Source: Bacillus sp. DTU_2020_1000418_1_SI_GHA_SEK_038 (GTDB taxonomy: Bacteria; Bacillota; Bacilli; Bacillales; Cytobacillaceae). From it: a DNA stretch of 64,000 nucleotides. Location: positions 2,666,001 to 2,730,000 of the forward strand of contig NZ_CP135435.1 in the NCBI RefSeq assembly GCF_032341175.1, read 5' to 3'. Made by a program: the position numbers and the translations under genes. A model generated the notes under the pieces. It did not search any database, was not told the origin of the DNA, and saw only the letters and a list, made by a program, of their open reading frames with translations. Shown one piece after another: positions 33,607 to 42,468 of this stretch (positions within the stretch are counted from its first letter, which is position 1; each line of letters begins with the position of its first letter).

Positions 33607-33678
33607 TTAAACAGAATTAGATTGGGCTGTGCAAATATTATCAACAATGAGATTATTTACAATTAATAATTTTGTCAT
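33607..33678 (-). CDS. Possible 23-codon peptide gene upstream of rsgA
   Basis: ATG about six bases after GGCGGGTGA. The peptide (MTKLLIVNNLIVDNICTAQ then SNSV) is mildly hydrophobic. The stop lies ~33 bases before the attenuator-like hairpin. It may be a leader peptide or an independent small gene; only the ribosome binding site and position support it. Confidence 0.35.
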   Translation of the reverse strand: MTKLLIVNNLIVDNICTAQSNSV

Positions 33679-33792
33679 TGCACTTCACCCGCCTTTCATC
33701 TAATGAATTTATTATATGGAACTCCTATCCATTTGTAAAGTGTTTTTTCAGCTGGAACAGTTGTGTCTAATGAATGGCAAAAGGTATGTGAC

Positions 33793-33820
33793 ACCAACCT
33801 ATGCCCATTTGCATATGTTA
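33793..33820 (+). promoter_or_regulatory. Sigma-K-type promoter of DUF4397 gene
   Basis: AC at 33793-33794, 17-base spacer, CATATGTTA at 33812-33820; the start codon is 35 bases downstream. Confidence 0.6.
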
Positions 33821-33855
33821 TTGACGTAAACACCATCTAGATAGGAGCGAGGGGT

Positions 33856-34620
33856 ATGTCCCGAAATCAAAATTATCATGATTTTTTACAAAAAGCTAGT
33901 AAATATGACCTGCTAGCAAATTACTATAAATATACAAATCCCGCCAGCCATATAGCCTATTATCAAAAACATTTGCAATATATAAATATGGCAGTTCAAA
34001 TGATGCGCACTCATACAATGCCCAATCAACAAGATCAAATCAGTTCTGGAAGGGTGCGTTTTATACATGCTTCCACAGATGCCCCTAATGTAGATATATA
34101 TATTGATGGCACAAGAATATTAAAAGATTTTTCTTATAAAGAGACGAGCAATTACCTTTCTTTGCCCCCTGGCAAACATCAAGTAGATATTTATCCAACA
34201 GGAAATATGGTATCGACTGTCCTAAGCCGAAAAGTAATAATTGAACAAGGAAAACATTATACCCTAATCCCAACTGGGCATGTAAAGAATCTGAAGTGGC
34301 TTGCCCTTGAGGATGACCCTCGTGTGCCTAGTGGTGAATCAAAGATTAGATTCATTAATCTTTCTCCTGATGCACCTGCCTTAGATATTGCTGTTAAGGG
34401 CAGAGATGTTATTTTTTCTAATTTATCCTTCCGTAAACATACAAGCTATCTTGGACTGTCCCCCATGACAGTGGACCTGGAAGCAAGAATTGCAGGGTCC
34501 TCCAATATTGCCCTGCCATTACCACAAATACAACTGAAGCCAAACAAAGCATACACCATCCTTATCGTTGGTTCCATTACGAGCGAGCAAGGGCTAGAAG
34601 TTGTTTTCATCAAAAATTAA
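33856..34620 (+). CDS. DUF4397 double-domain protein, likely sporulation-associated
   Basis: 254 residues without a signal peptide. After a Tyr/Gln/Met-rich N-terminus (ASHIAYYQKHLQYINMAVQMM) come two tandem DUF4397 beta-sandwiches: VRFIHASTDAPNVDIYIDG (about 68-86) and IRFINLSPDAPALDIAVKG (~160-178), each followed by a Y-L-x-L-x-P segment (NYLSLPPG, SYLGLSP). DUF4397 is mostly known in secreted or surface proteins; function unknown. GCGAGGGGT precedes ATG. Its sigma-K-type promoter and lack of secretion signal suggest a protein deposited on the spore from the mother cell; this is inference. Confidence 0.85.
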   Translation: MSRNQNYHDFLQKASKYDLLANYYKYTNPASHIAYYQKHLQYINMAVQMMRTHTMPNQQDQISSGRVRFIHASTDAPNVDIYIDGTRILKDFSYKETSNYLSLPPGKHQVDIYPTGNMVSTVLSRKVIIEQGKHYTLIPTGHVKNLKWLALEDDPRVPSGESKIRFINLSPDAPALDIAVKGRDVIFSNLSFRKHTSYLGLSPMTVDLEARIAGSSNIALPLPQIQLKPNKAYTILIVGSITSEQGLEVVFIKN

Positions 34621-34624
34621 AAAA

Positions 34625-34665
34625 GCATAATGCAAAGGTAGCCTGGCCTTTGCATTATACTTTTT
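34625..34665. terminator. Intrinsic terminator between convergent genes
   Basis: ATAATGCAAAGG / CCTTTGCATTAT with 8-base loop, then ACTTTTTG. Confidence 0.8.
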
Positions 34666-34677
34666 GAACGATTTAAA

Positions 34678-35265
34678 TTACTTGATCGGTACGAGCAGTG
34701 TGAATCGAATATCATCATTTTTCAAATCGAATTCATCAACCTTTACATGAATATCGCTTTTTAATTTCATTTTTTGTAATGAAACATAAATTCTTTCCTC
34801 GTTTGGCTGTATAGTAACCCAATTGGGTACTTTATATTTATCTCTCACAAACTTTAAAACATATGATACTGGCAATTGAAGCTGACCGACTGAAATTGAT
34901 TTCTGCTGAAGAAGAATATCTCCATTATCTAATGCTATCGGTTCAAATGCTAGCTTCATTTGAATTTCTTGACTAAATACAGGGACAGTACCATATAACT
35001 CCACTTCTTTGTCTAAATTAATTCGGTAATCAATTGGTCCTGTTAAACCTTCTTTGTCTAGATAATGGTTAATTACCTGATTTAAGTCAGCCTTATCTGT
35101 TTGAATTCTAAATGGTACATGTTCATTTAAATCAATGTTTTGTGGTGAGTAATAATCATCTTCACCGGGGGTCTTGACAATCACTACTAACACCGCAATG
35201 ACGATTATGTTGATCGCTAGTAAAAGGAAAAAGAGCTTTTTCCACTTCTGTTCCTTCAATTTCAA
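34678..35265 (-). CDS. ypmS: YpmS family membrane-anchored protein
   Basis: 195 residues with an N-terminal TM (FFLLLAINIIVIAVLVVIV) and an extracytoplasmic DUF2140 domain: NEHVPFRIQTDKADLNQVINHYL, GTVPVFSQEIQMKL, LQLPVSYVLKFV. Its start codon overlaps the ypmR stop by four bases. The pair ypmR-ypmS is conserved in Bacillus; YpmS may be a partner of the GDSL lipoprotein in the envelope. Biochemical role unknown. Confidence 0.88.
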   Translation of the reverse strand: MKLKEQKWKKLFFLLLAINIIVIAVLVVIVKTPGEDDYYSPQNIDLNEHVPFRIQTDKADLNQVINHYLDKEGLTGPIDYRINLDKEVELYGTVPVFSQEIQMKLAFEPIALDNGDILLQQKSISVGQLQLPVSYVLKFVRDKYKVPNWVTIQPNEERIYVSLQKMKLKSDIHVKVDEFDLKNDDIRFTLLVPIK

Positions 35266-36095
35266 TTCTCTCCAATCCCCACTGTGTAGAATCTCTCTGA
35301 TAGCTTAGTTAATGCTTCCTCTTTCAATGTATCATAAACCCGGCCAGCAATAAGTTCATACCCTTTATCATTTGGGTGGAAAAAATCTGTAAAGAGCAAA
35401 TCCTCCGCATTCTTTTGAAAAATATCATCAATTTCTACAAAAAACGTATTTGGATATTTTTCAAGGATTTCCTTGCTCGTAGAATTCCATTCATCAACAA
35501 TCACATTAATTTCATTAATATTAGCAAACCAAGATATAAATGGATTATATAATCCAACTAAAACAACAAGGCTATTTGGATTATCCTCTCGAATTTTTAC
35601 GAGCGAATCATCTAAATTATCTTTAAATATTTGTTTTTGTTTTTGAAAGGCCTTCAAATTTAAACTTGTAAAATTTTCACGGACGACCTTCATCATATCA
35701 TTGCCGCCAATCGTTACAATGACTATATCTGCTTCGCCAATTGCAGACTTTATCTTACTTGAGTCAAGTCTCTTTAAGAGCTGATCTGAACGATTTCCTT
35801 TGACACCAAAATTATAAAAATAGGCATCAGCAATTCCCTTGTCATTTTCTAACTTTTCTTTTAAGTATGGAATATACCCACCTCTATTTGTACTATCCCC
35901 CACACCCTCAGTTAGTGAGTCTCCAGCAGAAACAATTGTGATGTCATGGGGAATAAAATCATCTTCCGGCATATTTTTTGCCGTTAGTACGGTTTGTTTT
36001 GATTTATTTAGTTTCCCAACTTCAGAAGAGGAAAGAATATTGCATGAAGCAAGAATGAGTATGCTTACAATGAAAAAGAGGAATTTAATCTTCAT
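35262..36095 (-). CDS. ypmR: SGNH/GDSL hydrolase lipoprotein
   Basis: 277 residues with lipoprotein signal ending LILASC (Cys18). SGNH blocks are evident: block I VSAGDSLTEGVGDS (nucleophile Ser), block II Gly in NFGVKGNR, block III TIGGNDMMK (Asn) and block V FFHPNDKGYELIA (Asp-x-x-His equivalent with His of FHPN). It is a secreted esterase/lipase-type enzyme on the outer membrane face; substrate unknown. AAAGGCGGGTGA precedes ATG. Operon with ypmS. Confidence 0.92.
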   Translation of the reverse strand: MKIKFLFFIVSILILASCNILSSSEVGKLNKSKQTVLTAKNMPEDDFIPHDITIVSAGDSLTEGVGDSTNRGGYIPYLKEKLENDKGIADAYFYNFGVKGNRSDQLLKRLDSSKIKSAIGEADIVIVTIGGNDMMKVVRENFTSLNLKAFQKQKQIFKDNLDDSLVKIREDNPNSLVVLVGLYNPFISWFANINEINVIVDEWNSTSKEILEKYPNTFFVEIDDIFQKNAEDLLFTDFFHPNDKGYELIAGRVYDTLKEEALTKLSERFYTVGIGEN

Positions 36096-36216
36096 GTAAT
36101 CACCCGCCTTTATTAAAACGTAGAAATCCTAGAGGTGGGGCACGTTATTTACCGTATAGGTTATTATAACACGTTGGTCTTTATTAATGACAAAAAAAAT
36201 AGACCTATGGAAGGGT

Positions 36217-36798
36217 CTATTGTAATGTCTTGATATCATTAATAATTTCTTCAAAAGGGATGTCATCAAGACCAGAATATAATTTCATGATCTTGCCTTC
36301 TCCATTTACTAAATAAAAATAGGTCTGATGAATGACATTAGGGTCATTTTCAGGCTTTTTTACAAGAGTTTTAAAATTATCCATTGCAAATTTCTCAATT
36401 TCCTCTTGTTTATATCCAGTTAAAAAGTGCCAATTATTAAAATCTACATCAAAATGACCCGCATAGGCCGTTAAAACTTCTGGGCTATCGATTTCCGGAT
36501 CTATACTGAATGAGACAAACTCAATATTCTCAATTTCCTCTTTCTTCGCTAAATCCTGTAATTTAGCCATATTAAAAGTCATTGGCAAGCAAACATCAGG
36601 ACAGTTCGTGTAGATAAAATCAGCAACCCAAACCTTACCTTTTAAATCGGATAATCCAAGGGATTTATTATTTTGATCTGTAAAAGTAAAATCGGCAACT
36701 GGCCAGTTTTTTGCATCTTTTATTTCACTTTGGCCACAAGCTGAAAGTATTAAGACTGTTAAAATCGATAGGATGATTGTCATAAATCTAAATTTCAT
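36217..36798 (-). CDS. ypmQ: SCO1/SenC copper chaperone lipoprotein
   Basis: 193 residues. Lipoprotein signal ending LILSAC (Cys21). Thioredoxin-like domain with the copper-binding TNCPDVC (Cys66 and Cys70) and the distal His in DVIHQTYFYL. It delivers copper to the CuA site of cytochrome c oxidase (CtaC) in B. subtilis. Its place before ypmR-ypmS matches the ypm gene order. Another Cys-rich lipoprotein gene lies 2 kb away. Confidence 0.93.
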   Translation of the reverse strand: MKFRFMTIILSILTVLILSACGQSEIKDAKNWPVADFTFTDQNNKSLGLSDLKGKVWVADFIYTNCPDVCLPMTFNMAKLQDLAKKEEIENIEFVSFSIDPEIDSPEVLTAYAGHFDVDFNNWHFLTGYKQEEIEKFAMDNFKTLVKKPENDPNVIHQTYFYLVNGEGKIMKLYSGLDDIPFEEIINDIKTLQ

Positions 36799-36907
36799 TT
36801 CTTTATCCGCTCCTCTATATATTCGAACCTATTCTAGCAGACAGAAACGAAAGAAGAAAGAAAAAACTATGGCAAACTTGTGACAGTACACTGATGTCAA
36901 TTTATTT

Positions 36908-38539
36908 TTAAAGATATTCCACATTATCATCTGTTAATGGAACAAAAATCTTGAAGGTTGTTCCCTTTCCATTTTGACTTTGAACTTCAATCTTCCCTTT
37001 CATCCTTTCAATGATTTGGTAACACACCATTAATCCGATTCCAGTTCCTTTTTCCTTTAAGGAATAAAATGCCGTTCCCAACCGTTCTAATTCCTCTGCA
37101 CTCATTCCAATTCCTGTATCACTTATTTCAAAAACTCCATACTTTTCATCTTTATAAACCGAAATACTTAGCGTACCCCCGACTTTCATTGCTTCTATCC
37201 CGTTTTTTAATATATTTATCAGTACTTGCTTTAGCTCACTGCTATTGCCTTGAATAATAACCCCTTCACTCAAATTAGGAACGACCATGATATTTTTTGA
37301 CATCATGGCATATGAATTCATCAGGTCAAGCACCTTTGATGCTGTTTCACCTGCATCCACCTTTTCGGATTGTTCAATATCCGGCTTCGCCAAAGAAAGA
37401 TAATCATTGATGATTGTTTCGGCACGTTTCATTTCTTCAATCATCAATCGAATATACATACGCTCTTCATCACTCATTTGGTCTTTTGCCAAAAAGATTT
37501 GCAGGAATCCTTTAACAACAGTCATTGGATTTCTAATTTCGTGGGCAACAGAGGCTGCCAGCTGTCCAATTGCGTTCATTTTTTCTGCTCTTTGAAGTTC
37601 TCGCAGAATTTTTGTTTTATGTAAGATTTGTTCCATTTCATCTATAGCTTCTTCAAATCTGTGCATGGAAACAGGATTTTTATGATTTGTCCCAAACTCC
37701 ACAGATGTTGCGGATAAGCGATCAAAAAGCAAGGATAGCTTACTGGTCATATTATTAAATCGTTCGGCTAAAATGCCCAAATCAGCCTGATTTACGGACT
37801 TTAATTTCACATCGAAATTTCCATTACTCACTTCATTAAAGCCTACGATTATTTCATTAACCGGATACAATACTTTTTTCAAGCCTCTTTTAAGCATAAA
37901 ATAACCACTTACTGTCATCAGAAGAAAAATAGCAATTATGTAGGCTGAAATCTTATTTCGGTTTTCCGTGACCAGTTCTGCATTTATATCAAAGCTGATA
38001 ACGCCGACAACTTCACTGTCTTGTCCAAGAATCGGAACAAAGGCAGATATCCAAGGCCCATACTTATCCTCGTACATTTCAGTAGATATAATATTTTTTG
38101 TCGAAATAGCTTTCTTATAACCTTCTAAATACACCTTACCAGCTTCATAATTAGAAAATGGATGCAATCCGATCTTTTTATAGCTTTTGGAACTGACCAG
38201 AATAAAAATTTCATCTTCATTAGTAACATCTGTAGAAAGTAGGACGGCATTTGTATAAGGTGATTTCTCATTTACAAGTGTCAGCTTTTCAGTAATATTT
38301 TGAAATGCAGGATGTTCTGCATTTCTATCTTCATTTATCCTCTTAATATCTTTTGCATCGAATGTGGTACTCCATAATGATGACATTTCAACAACCCGAT
38401 ATTTCATCTGTTTTTCCATCTGGTTCGTTTGTAGGATTAAACTTATTCCAGCTGTAATAGAAACTAGAATTAAACTTATAAAAAACGAGAATAGAAAAAC
38501 TTTTCTGGGCAAAGGTAAATTATTAATATGATCCTTCAT
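36908..38539 (-). CDS. Orphan sensor histidine kinase, phosphorelay type
   Basis: 543 residues: TM1 (~13-35), an extracellular Cache-like sensor (~36-195), TM2 (~198-216), HAMP (~217-270), a coiled linker, HisKA with LAASVAHEIRNPMTVVKGFLQ, read as AHEIRNP-MTVVKGFLQ, and HATPase_c with NILKNGIEAM, DTGIGM and GTGIGLMV. The AHEIRNPxTxxKGFLQ box is the one used by sporulation kinases KinA-KinE to contact Spo0F, and there is no adjacent response regulator. It is therefore a candidate input kinase of the Spo0 phosphorelay; not proven. Confidence 0.88.
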   Translation of the reverse strand: MKDHINNLPLPRKVFLFSFFISLILVSITAGISLILQTNQMEKQMKYRVVEMSSLWSTTFDAKDIKRINEDRNAEHPAFQNITEKLTLVNEKSPYTNAVLLSTDVTNEDEIFILVSSKSYKKIGLHPFSNYEAGKVYLEGYKKAISTKNIISTEMYEDKYGPWISAFVPILGQDSEVVGVISFDINAELVTENRNKISAYIIAIFLLMTVSGYFMLKRGLKKVLYPVNEIIVGFNEVSNGNFDVKLKSVNQADLGILAERFNNMTSKLSLLFDRLSATSVEFGTNHKNPVSMHRFEEAIDEMEQILHKTKILRELQRAEKMNAIGQLAASVAHEIRNPMTVVKGFLQIFLAKDQMSDEERMYIRLMIEEMKRAETIINDYLSLAKPDIEQSEKVDAGETASKVLDLMNSYAMMSKNIMVVPNLSEGVIIQGNSSELKQVLINILKNGIEAMKVGGTLSISVYKDEKYGVFEISDTGIGMSAEELERLGTAFYSLKEKGTGIGLMVCYQIIERMKGKIEVQSQNGKGTTFKIFVPLTDDNVEYL

Positions 38540-38761
38540 AAATCAGTCCCCGAATCATTTATATTCTCAAACATTTAATCTTTTCGACAAAGATGAGCAT
38601 AATTCCTTTAATGTCTAGTAAATGTTACAATATTTGCGTCTCACCTCCTATTATATATGACAAATTAATGAATCGTGGCTATCATTTTAAATTTATTAAA
38701 TAAATTATGATATAGTTGAATTGATCATTTCCGATAAAACTATTAGAATTTAGGTGATTTG

Positions 38762-39271
38762 ATGAGAATAAAATTATTTGCTTATTTCCTTACAGTTATC
38801 GGCATCCTTTCTCTATTATCGGCTTGTTCCTCCAAATTAGAAGAATCAGCCAATTCAAATAAGGATGAGGATATTCATACTTACCATGCAGAAAATGGAG
38901 ACTTGCGCGAATTAACAAATTCTAATGAGGTGCTTCCGGATTTTCTAAATGAAAAGCCCGAGCAAATGCAGATCATATACGGGGCAGCAGCTCAGCACAA
39001 GAATCTGTTGGAAGCCATTCCATGTTATTGCGGATGCAGTGAATCAGGAGATCATAAAGATAATTACGATTGTTTCGTATATGAAAATAAACAATCGGGT
39101 GGCGTTGTTTGGGATGACCACGGAACACGCTGTGGCGTCTGCTTAGATACAGCTGCTGAAAGCATTATTCAATACAAAGATGGAAAATCCATTAAAGAGA
39201 TTCGCCAATACATTGATAATAAGTACAAAGAAGGCTACGCAGAACCAACTCCAACCCCATTTCCAAGCTAA
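38762..39271 (+). CDS. PCYCGC-motif lipoprotein
   Basis: 169 residues from ATG 38762 (AGGTGA four bases upstream; a TTG lies before it). Lipoprotein signal ending LSLLSAC (Cys22). The mature domain contains PCYCGCSESGDHKDNYDC and GTRCGVCLDTA, eight Cys/His residues apt for binding a metal ion or cluster, plus a Pro-rich tail. PCYCGC proteins are found in spore-formers, often near copper/cytochrome oxidase assembly genes; function not established. The nearby sco gene makes copper handling a reasonable guess. Confidence 0.82.
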   Translation: MRIKLFAYFLTVIGILSLLSACSSKLEESANSNKDEDIHTYHAENGDLRELTNSNEVLPDFLNEKPEQMQIIYGAAAQHKNLLEAIPCYCGCSESGDHKDNYDCFVYENKQSGGVVWDDHGTRCGVCLDTAAESIIQYKDGKSIKEIRQYIDNKYKEGYAEPTPTPFPS

Positions 39272-39277
39272 TCACAA

Positions 39278-39310
39278 CCTAAGCGAAATCAATCGCTTAG
39301 GTGTTTTTTT
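39278..39310 (+). terminator. Intrinsic terminator after PCYCGC gene
   Basis: CCTAAGCGA-AATCAA-TCGCTTAGG then TTTTTTT. Confidence 0.88.
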
Positions 39311-39315
39311 GCAAA

Positions 39316-39348
39316 ATAAAAAGAGTACCAGCTGCTAAGCTGATACTC
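39316..39348 (-). terminator. Intrinsic terminator after ypmP
   Basis: GAGTATCAGC-TTAGCA-GCTGGTACTC on the minus strand (one wobble) then TTTTTA. Confidence 0.85.
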
Positions 39349-39357
39349 AAAATTAGT

Positions 39358-39612
39358 TCAAGCGTTATTCTTTAATTCAGGAGTCTTAAATAGCTCTTCA
39401 TACACTGGCCATTTCAGAACTCTTTTTAAATACTCTCTAAAGGAGTGATTTTTCATAACTTTCTTGGAATCCTTATAAAGGAATGTCATGAAAGCTTGCA
39501 AACGGACTTGAATCATGAAGTAAAATGGGCTATTTCTCTCTAGTACAGGAATTTCCGTAATCTTAACCTTCTGTCCAACAGCATTTTTGAACTCTAGGCT
39601 TTTAAATAGCAA
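39358..39612 (-). CDS. ypmP: YpmP, DUF2535 family (84 aa)
   Basis: Start set at TTG 39612, eight bases after AGAGGA; upstream in-frame codons lack a binding site. The product reads MLFKSLEFKNAVGQKVKITEIPVL then a helical part with FREYLKRVLKWPVYEELF and ends ELKNNA. This is the DUF2535/YpmP type, normally next to ypmQ and ilvA in bacilli, as here apart from the inserted kinase, PCYCGC and tat genes. Function unknown. Confidence 0.75.
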   Translation of the reverse strand: MLFKSLEFKNAVGQKVKITEIPVLERNSPFYFMIQVRLQAFMTFLYKDSKKVMKNHSFREYLKRVLKWPVYEELFKTPELKNNA

Positions 39613-39750
39613 AATATCAATCCTCTTTTTTACCCGTTTGATTATATTATACATGAAATCGCTATCGAAAGGTGTCTAAATATGTGTATATAAAAATATT
39701 TTTTGTTAAATCTTTTACCTAACAAGCTTGTATAGTTCACTTCAATACAA

Positions 39751-40509
39751 TTAGTTTTCATCTAAAGGCTCATAGTCATTCTGTTCTTCCCATTGCTGTT
39801 CCTTCTTTAATTTACGCTTATAGACGATTTTTGATAGGTTGATGCTAATTTCATATAAGAATAATAATGGAATGGCAACAAGGAAATCTGACATAAAGTC
39901 AGGCGGGGAAATGACAATTGCAATAACAATAAGAACAAAATATGCATATTTTCGAATTTTTGCAAGGGCATACGGGTTAAGTATTCCTAACGATGTCAAG
40001 AACATGACAACGACCGGCAATTCAAACAATACTCCAAATGGCATGGTCATATGCAAAATAAACCGGAAATACTTTTCCGCAGTGAAATTCGTTTCCAGCA
40101 TCTGCCCGCCTAAATCAACCAGAAAGCCCAACACAGTCGGGAAAATAACAAAATAGCCGAAACAAAGACCAACGATAAATAAAATAAATAATGCAGGAAT
40201 ATATGAGAGTGAAATTTTTCTTTCTACTGGACTTAGAGCTGGTTTAACAAATAGCCATATTTGCACAGCTAAAACCGGGATTGTCGCTGCAATGGCAATA
40301 ACAGATGCAATCATAAAGTAAACCCAGATAATATCACTTGGACCAAGTACAATAAGTTTCACATCAAGGTCGCGGACAACCCAATGATAAATTTCTTCCA
40401 CATACATGAAACCTGCCACAAAGAAAACTAAGAAAGCTGCTATTGAAATAATAAGCCTTTTCCTTAATTCATCCAAATGCTCAACTAAGTTCAGTTCTTT
40501 ATCTTCCAT
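39751..40509 (-). CDS. tatC: Twin-arginine translocase subunit TatC
   Basis: 252 residues with six membrane helices. Family features: EHLDELRKRLIIS (signal-peptide-binding cytoplasmic N-terminus), FVKPALSPVERK, PFGVLFELPVV (conserved Phe-x-x-Glu-x-Pro) and the RKYAYFVLIVIAIVISPPD segment, whose core is ISPPD. TatC recognises the twin-arginine signal. A terminator separates it from tatA, so the two are not simply co-transcribed at equal level. Confidence 0.95.
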   Translation of the reverse strand: MEDKELNLVEHLDELRKRLIISIAAFLVFFVAGFMYVEEIYHWVVRDLDVKLIVLGPSDIIWVYFMIASVIAIAATIPVLAVQIWLFVKPALSPVERKISLSYIPALFILFIVGLCFGYFVIFPTVLGFLVDLGGQMLETNFTAEKYFRFILHMTMPFGVLFELPVVVMFLTSLGILNPYALAKIRKYAYFVLIVIAIVISPPDFMSDFLVAIPLLFLYEISINLSKIVYKRKLKKEQQWEEQNDYEPLDEN

Positions 40510-40554
40510 TTTCTTCTCCTGAAAATACTATATTTGGCATAACAGAAAAAAGAT

Positions 40555-40583
40555 AAAAAAAAGGCAAGACATGAAATCTTGCC
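40555..40583 (-). terminator. Intrinsic terminator between tatA and tatC
   Basis: GGCAAGA-TTTCATG-TCTTGCC on the minus strand followed by eight T, directly after the tatA stop. Confidence 0.88.
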
Positions 40584-40586
40584 GCC

Positions 40587-40784
40587 TTATTTAATCGTTT
40601 TTTTCTTGTTGTCATCCTCTATTTCTTCCATCACGTCACTTGTTAAATCACGAGTAGACTTCTTAAATTCCCTAAGTGTTTGACCGAAAGCCCGGCCGAT
40701 CTCAGGTAATTTTTTTGGACCAAATATTATTAATGCCAAGATAAGAATTAGAAATAATCCAGGAAATCCGATGTTTGATAGCAT
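40587..40784 (-). CDS. tatA: Twin-arginine translocase subunit TatA
   Basis: Start set at ATG 40784, six bases after AAGGAGG (the ATG at 40790 abuts it). 65 residues: short periplasmic-side N-terminus, one TM ([20 protein letters not shown] with the FGPKKLPE hinge), an amphipathic helix ([19 protein letters not shown]) and an acidic/basic tail. TatA polymers form the export pore with TatC. Single TatA and TatC genes are adjacent. Confidence 0.93.
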   Translation of the reverse strand: MLSNIGFPGLFLILILALIIFGPKKLPEIGRAFGQTLREFKKSTRDLTSDVMEEIEDDNKKKTIK

Positions 40785-40962
40785 AAACATCCTCCTTAAA
40801 ATTGCTTACTGATAAACCTTGATTTAATTATAGTGCTTTTAACCCCGCTTGTGGCGAAAGTTCAAGAAAGTTCATATTTAGTTCACAAAACTTATACCTT
40901 CCTGCCACTATAATAAGCTAATAAATCTGTTTATCCTTATCATTATAATATTGGATGTTATT

Positions 40963-42231
40963 TTAAACAAGCAAATGGAAGAGATTACTGTCTTTATTAA
41001 TGTCCTGATAAGCAAAACCCTTTTTATTCAATCTTTGGATTAAACCAGGGTAATCCTCTTTATTCTTCAGCTCAATACCCACTAATGCCGGACCATTATC
41101 CTTATTATTCTTTTTTGTATATTCAAATCTCGTAATATCATCGTTTGGCCCGAGAACCTCATCGAGGAACTCTCGCAATGCACCAGCACGCTGTGGAAAG
41201 TTAACAATAAAGTAATATAAAAGCCCTTCATACAATAAGGATCTTTCCTTCATCTCCTGCATTCTGCCGAAATCATTATTTCCACCGCTAATAACACAAA
41301 CGATATTCTTCCCTTTAATTTCTTCTTTATAAAAATCAAGTGAAGCAATTGGCAAAGCCCCTGCAGGTTCTGCAATAATTGCATGTTCATTATATAATTC
41401 TAGGATTGTCGTACATACCTTTCCTTCAGGCACGAGTAGAATATCATCAACAAGTTCTTCGCATATGTCAAAAGTTTTTTCTCCGACACCTTTGACTGCA
41501 GCTCCATCAACAAATTTATCAATATTTTCTAGTAGAGTTACAGATTTATACTTTACAGATTCGCTCATCGATGCTGCACCGGCAGGCTCAACACCAATCA
41601 TTTTCGTTTTTGGTGAAATACTTTTAATGTAAGTACTTAACCCAGACATCAACCCGCCCCCGCCAATACTAGCGAAAACAAAATCAATCGGCTCCTCACA
41701 GTCATTCAATATTTCAACCGCCACGGTCCCTTGTCCTGCAATGACCCTTTCATCGTCAAATGGATGGATAAACGCCCGCTTCTCATCTTCTGCACATTTA
41801 TTGGCCTCAGCATAGGAATCATCAAACGTATCACCAACTAATATAATATCAACAAAGCCGCGGCCAAACATTTCAACCTGGCTTACCTTTTGTCGTGGAG
41901 TCGTTGTTGGCATGAATATTTTCCCTTGAACACCTAAATGTCTGCATGCGTATGCTACACCTTGAGCATGATTGCCCGCACTTGCACACACAACGCCATT
42001 TCTTGTTTCATCTTCACTTAGTGACTTGACTGAATAGTAGGCACCTCTAAGCTTAAAGGATCGGATATGCTGTAGATCTTCCCTTTTCAAAAACACATTA
42101 CACTCATATTTTTCAGAAAGAAGCTCATTTCTTTGCAACGGTGTATGGGCGACGATATCCTTCAGCTGTTGGTATGCAATCAGAATATCCTCCAGTTGCA
42201 CCCATTTTTTCTTCAATACTTTCTGTTCCAT
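40963..42231 (-). CDS. ilvA: Threonine dehydratase (biosynthetic)
   Basis: 422 residues. PLP lysine K60 in IRSFKLRGAYY; SAGNHAQGVAYA, phosphate-binding IGGGGLMSG and the closing SGGNNDFGRM are present, followed by one C-terminal ACT-like regulatory domain (~335-422), the short form usual in Firmicutes. It deaminates threonine to 2-oxobutyrate for isoleucine synthesis. It is monocistronic, next to ypmP and thyA-dfrA as in B. subtilis apart from insertions. No clear CodY or T-box element was recognised in the 220 bases upstream. Confidence 0.95.
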   Translation of the reverse strand: MEQKVLKKKWVQLEDILIAYQQLKDIVAHTPLQRNELLSEKYECNVFLKREDLQHIRSFKLRGAYYSVKSLSEDETRNGVVCASAGNHAQGVAYACRHLGVQGKIFMPTTTPRQKVSQVEMFGRGFVDIILVGDTFDDSYAEANKCAEDEKRAFIHPFDDERVIAGQGTVAVEILNDCEEPIDFVFASIGGGGLMSGLSTYIKSISPKTKMIGVEPAGAASMSESVKYKSVTLLENIDKFVDGAAVKGVGEKTFDICEELVDDILLVPEGKVCTTILELYNEHAIIAEPAGALPIASLDFYKEEIKGKNIVCVISGGNNDFGRMQEMKERSLLYEGLLYYFIVNFPQRAGALREFLDEVLGPNDDITRFEYTKKNNKDNGPALVGIELKNKEDYPGLIQRLNKKGFAYQDINKDSNLFHLLV

Positions 42232-42468
42232 ATTGTCACCTTCACTTATTACGATTTAATTTTTCTATTATACCATTTGTATACCTGATTTCAACCTTAT
42301 AAATTAAAAATTTTTATTTTTCCGATATTCATTGAATAGCAATCTAAGATTTCATCATATAATAAGCAAAGTTAAATTTTTCTAATTTTAAGATGAATTT
42401 ACTCTGGCTATTAGCTGAAATGATCAAATGGGACGATTATTTTGTATGATTAAATGGGGGTGGGGCAA

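Noticed and set aside
42232..42453. CodY box upstream of ilvA
   Set aside because: AT-rich stretches resemble the consensus only with four or more mismatches, not distinguishable from background.
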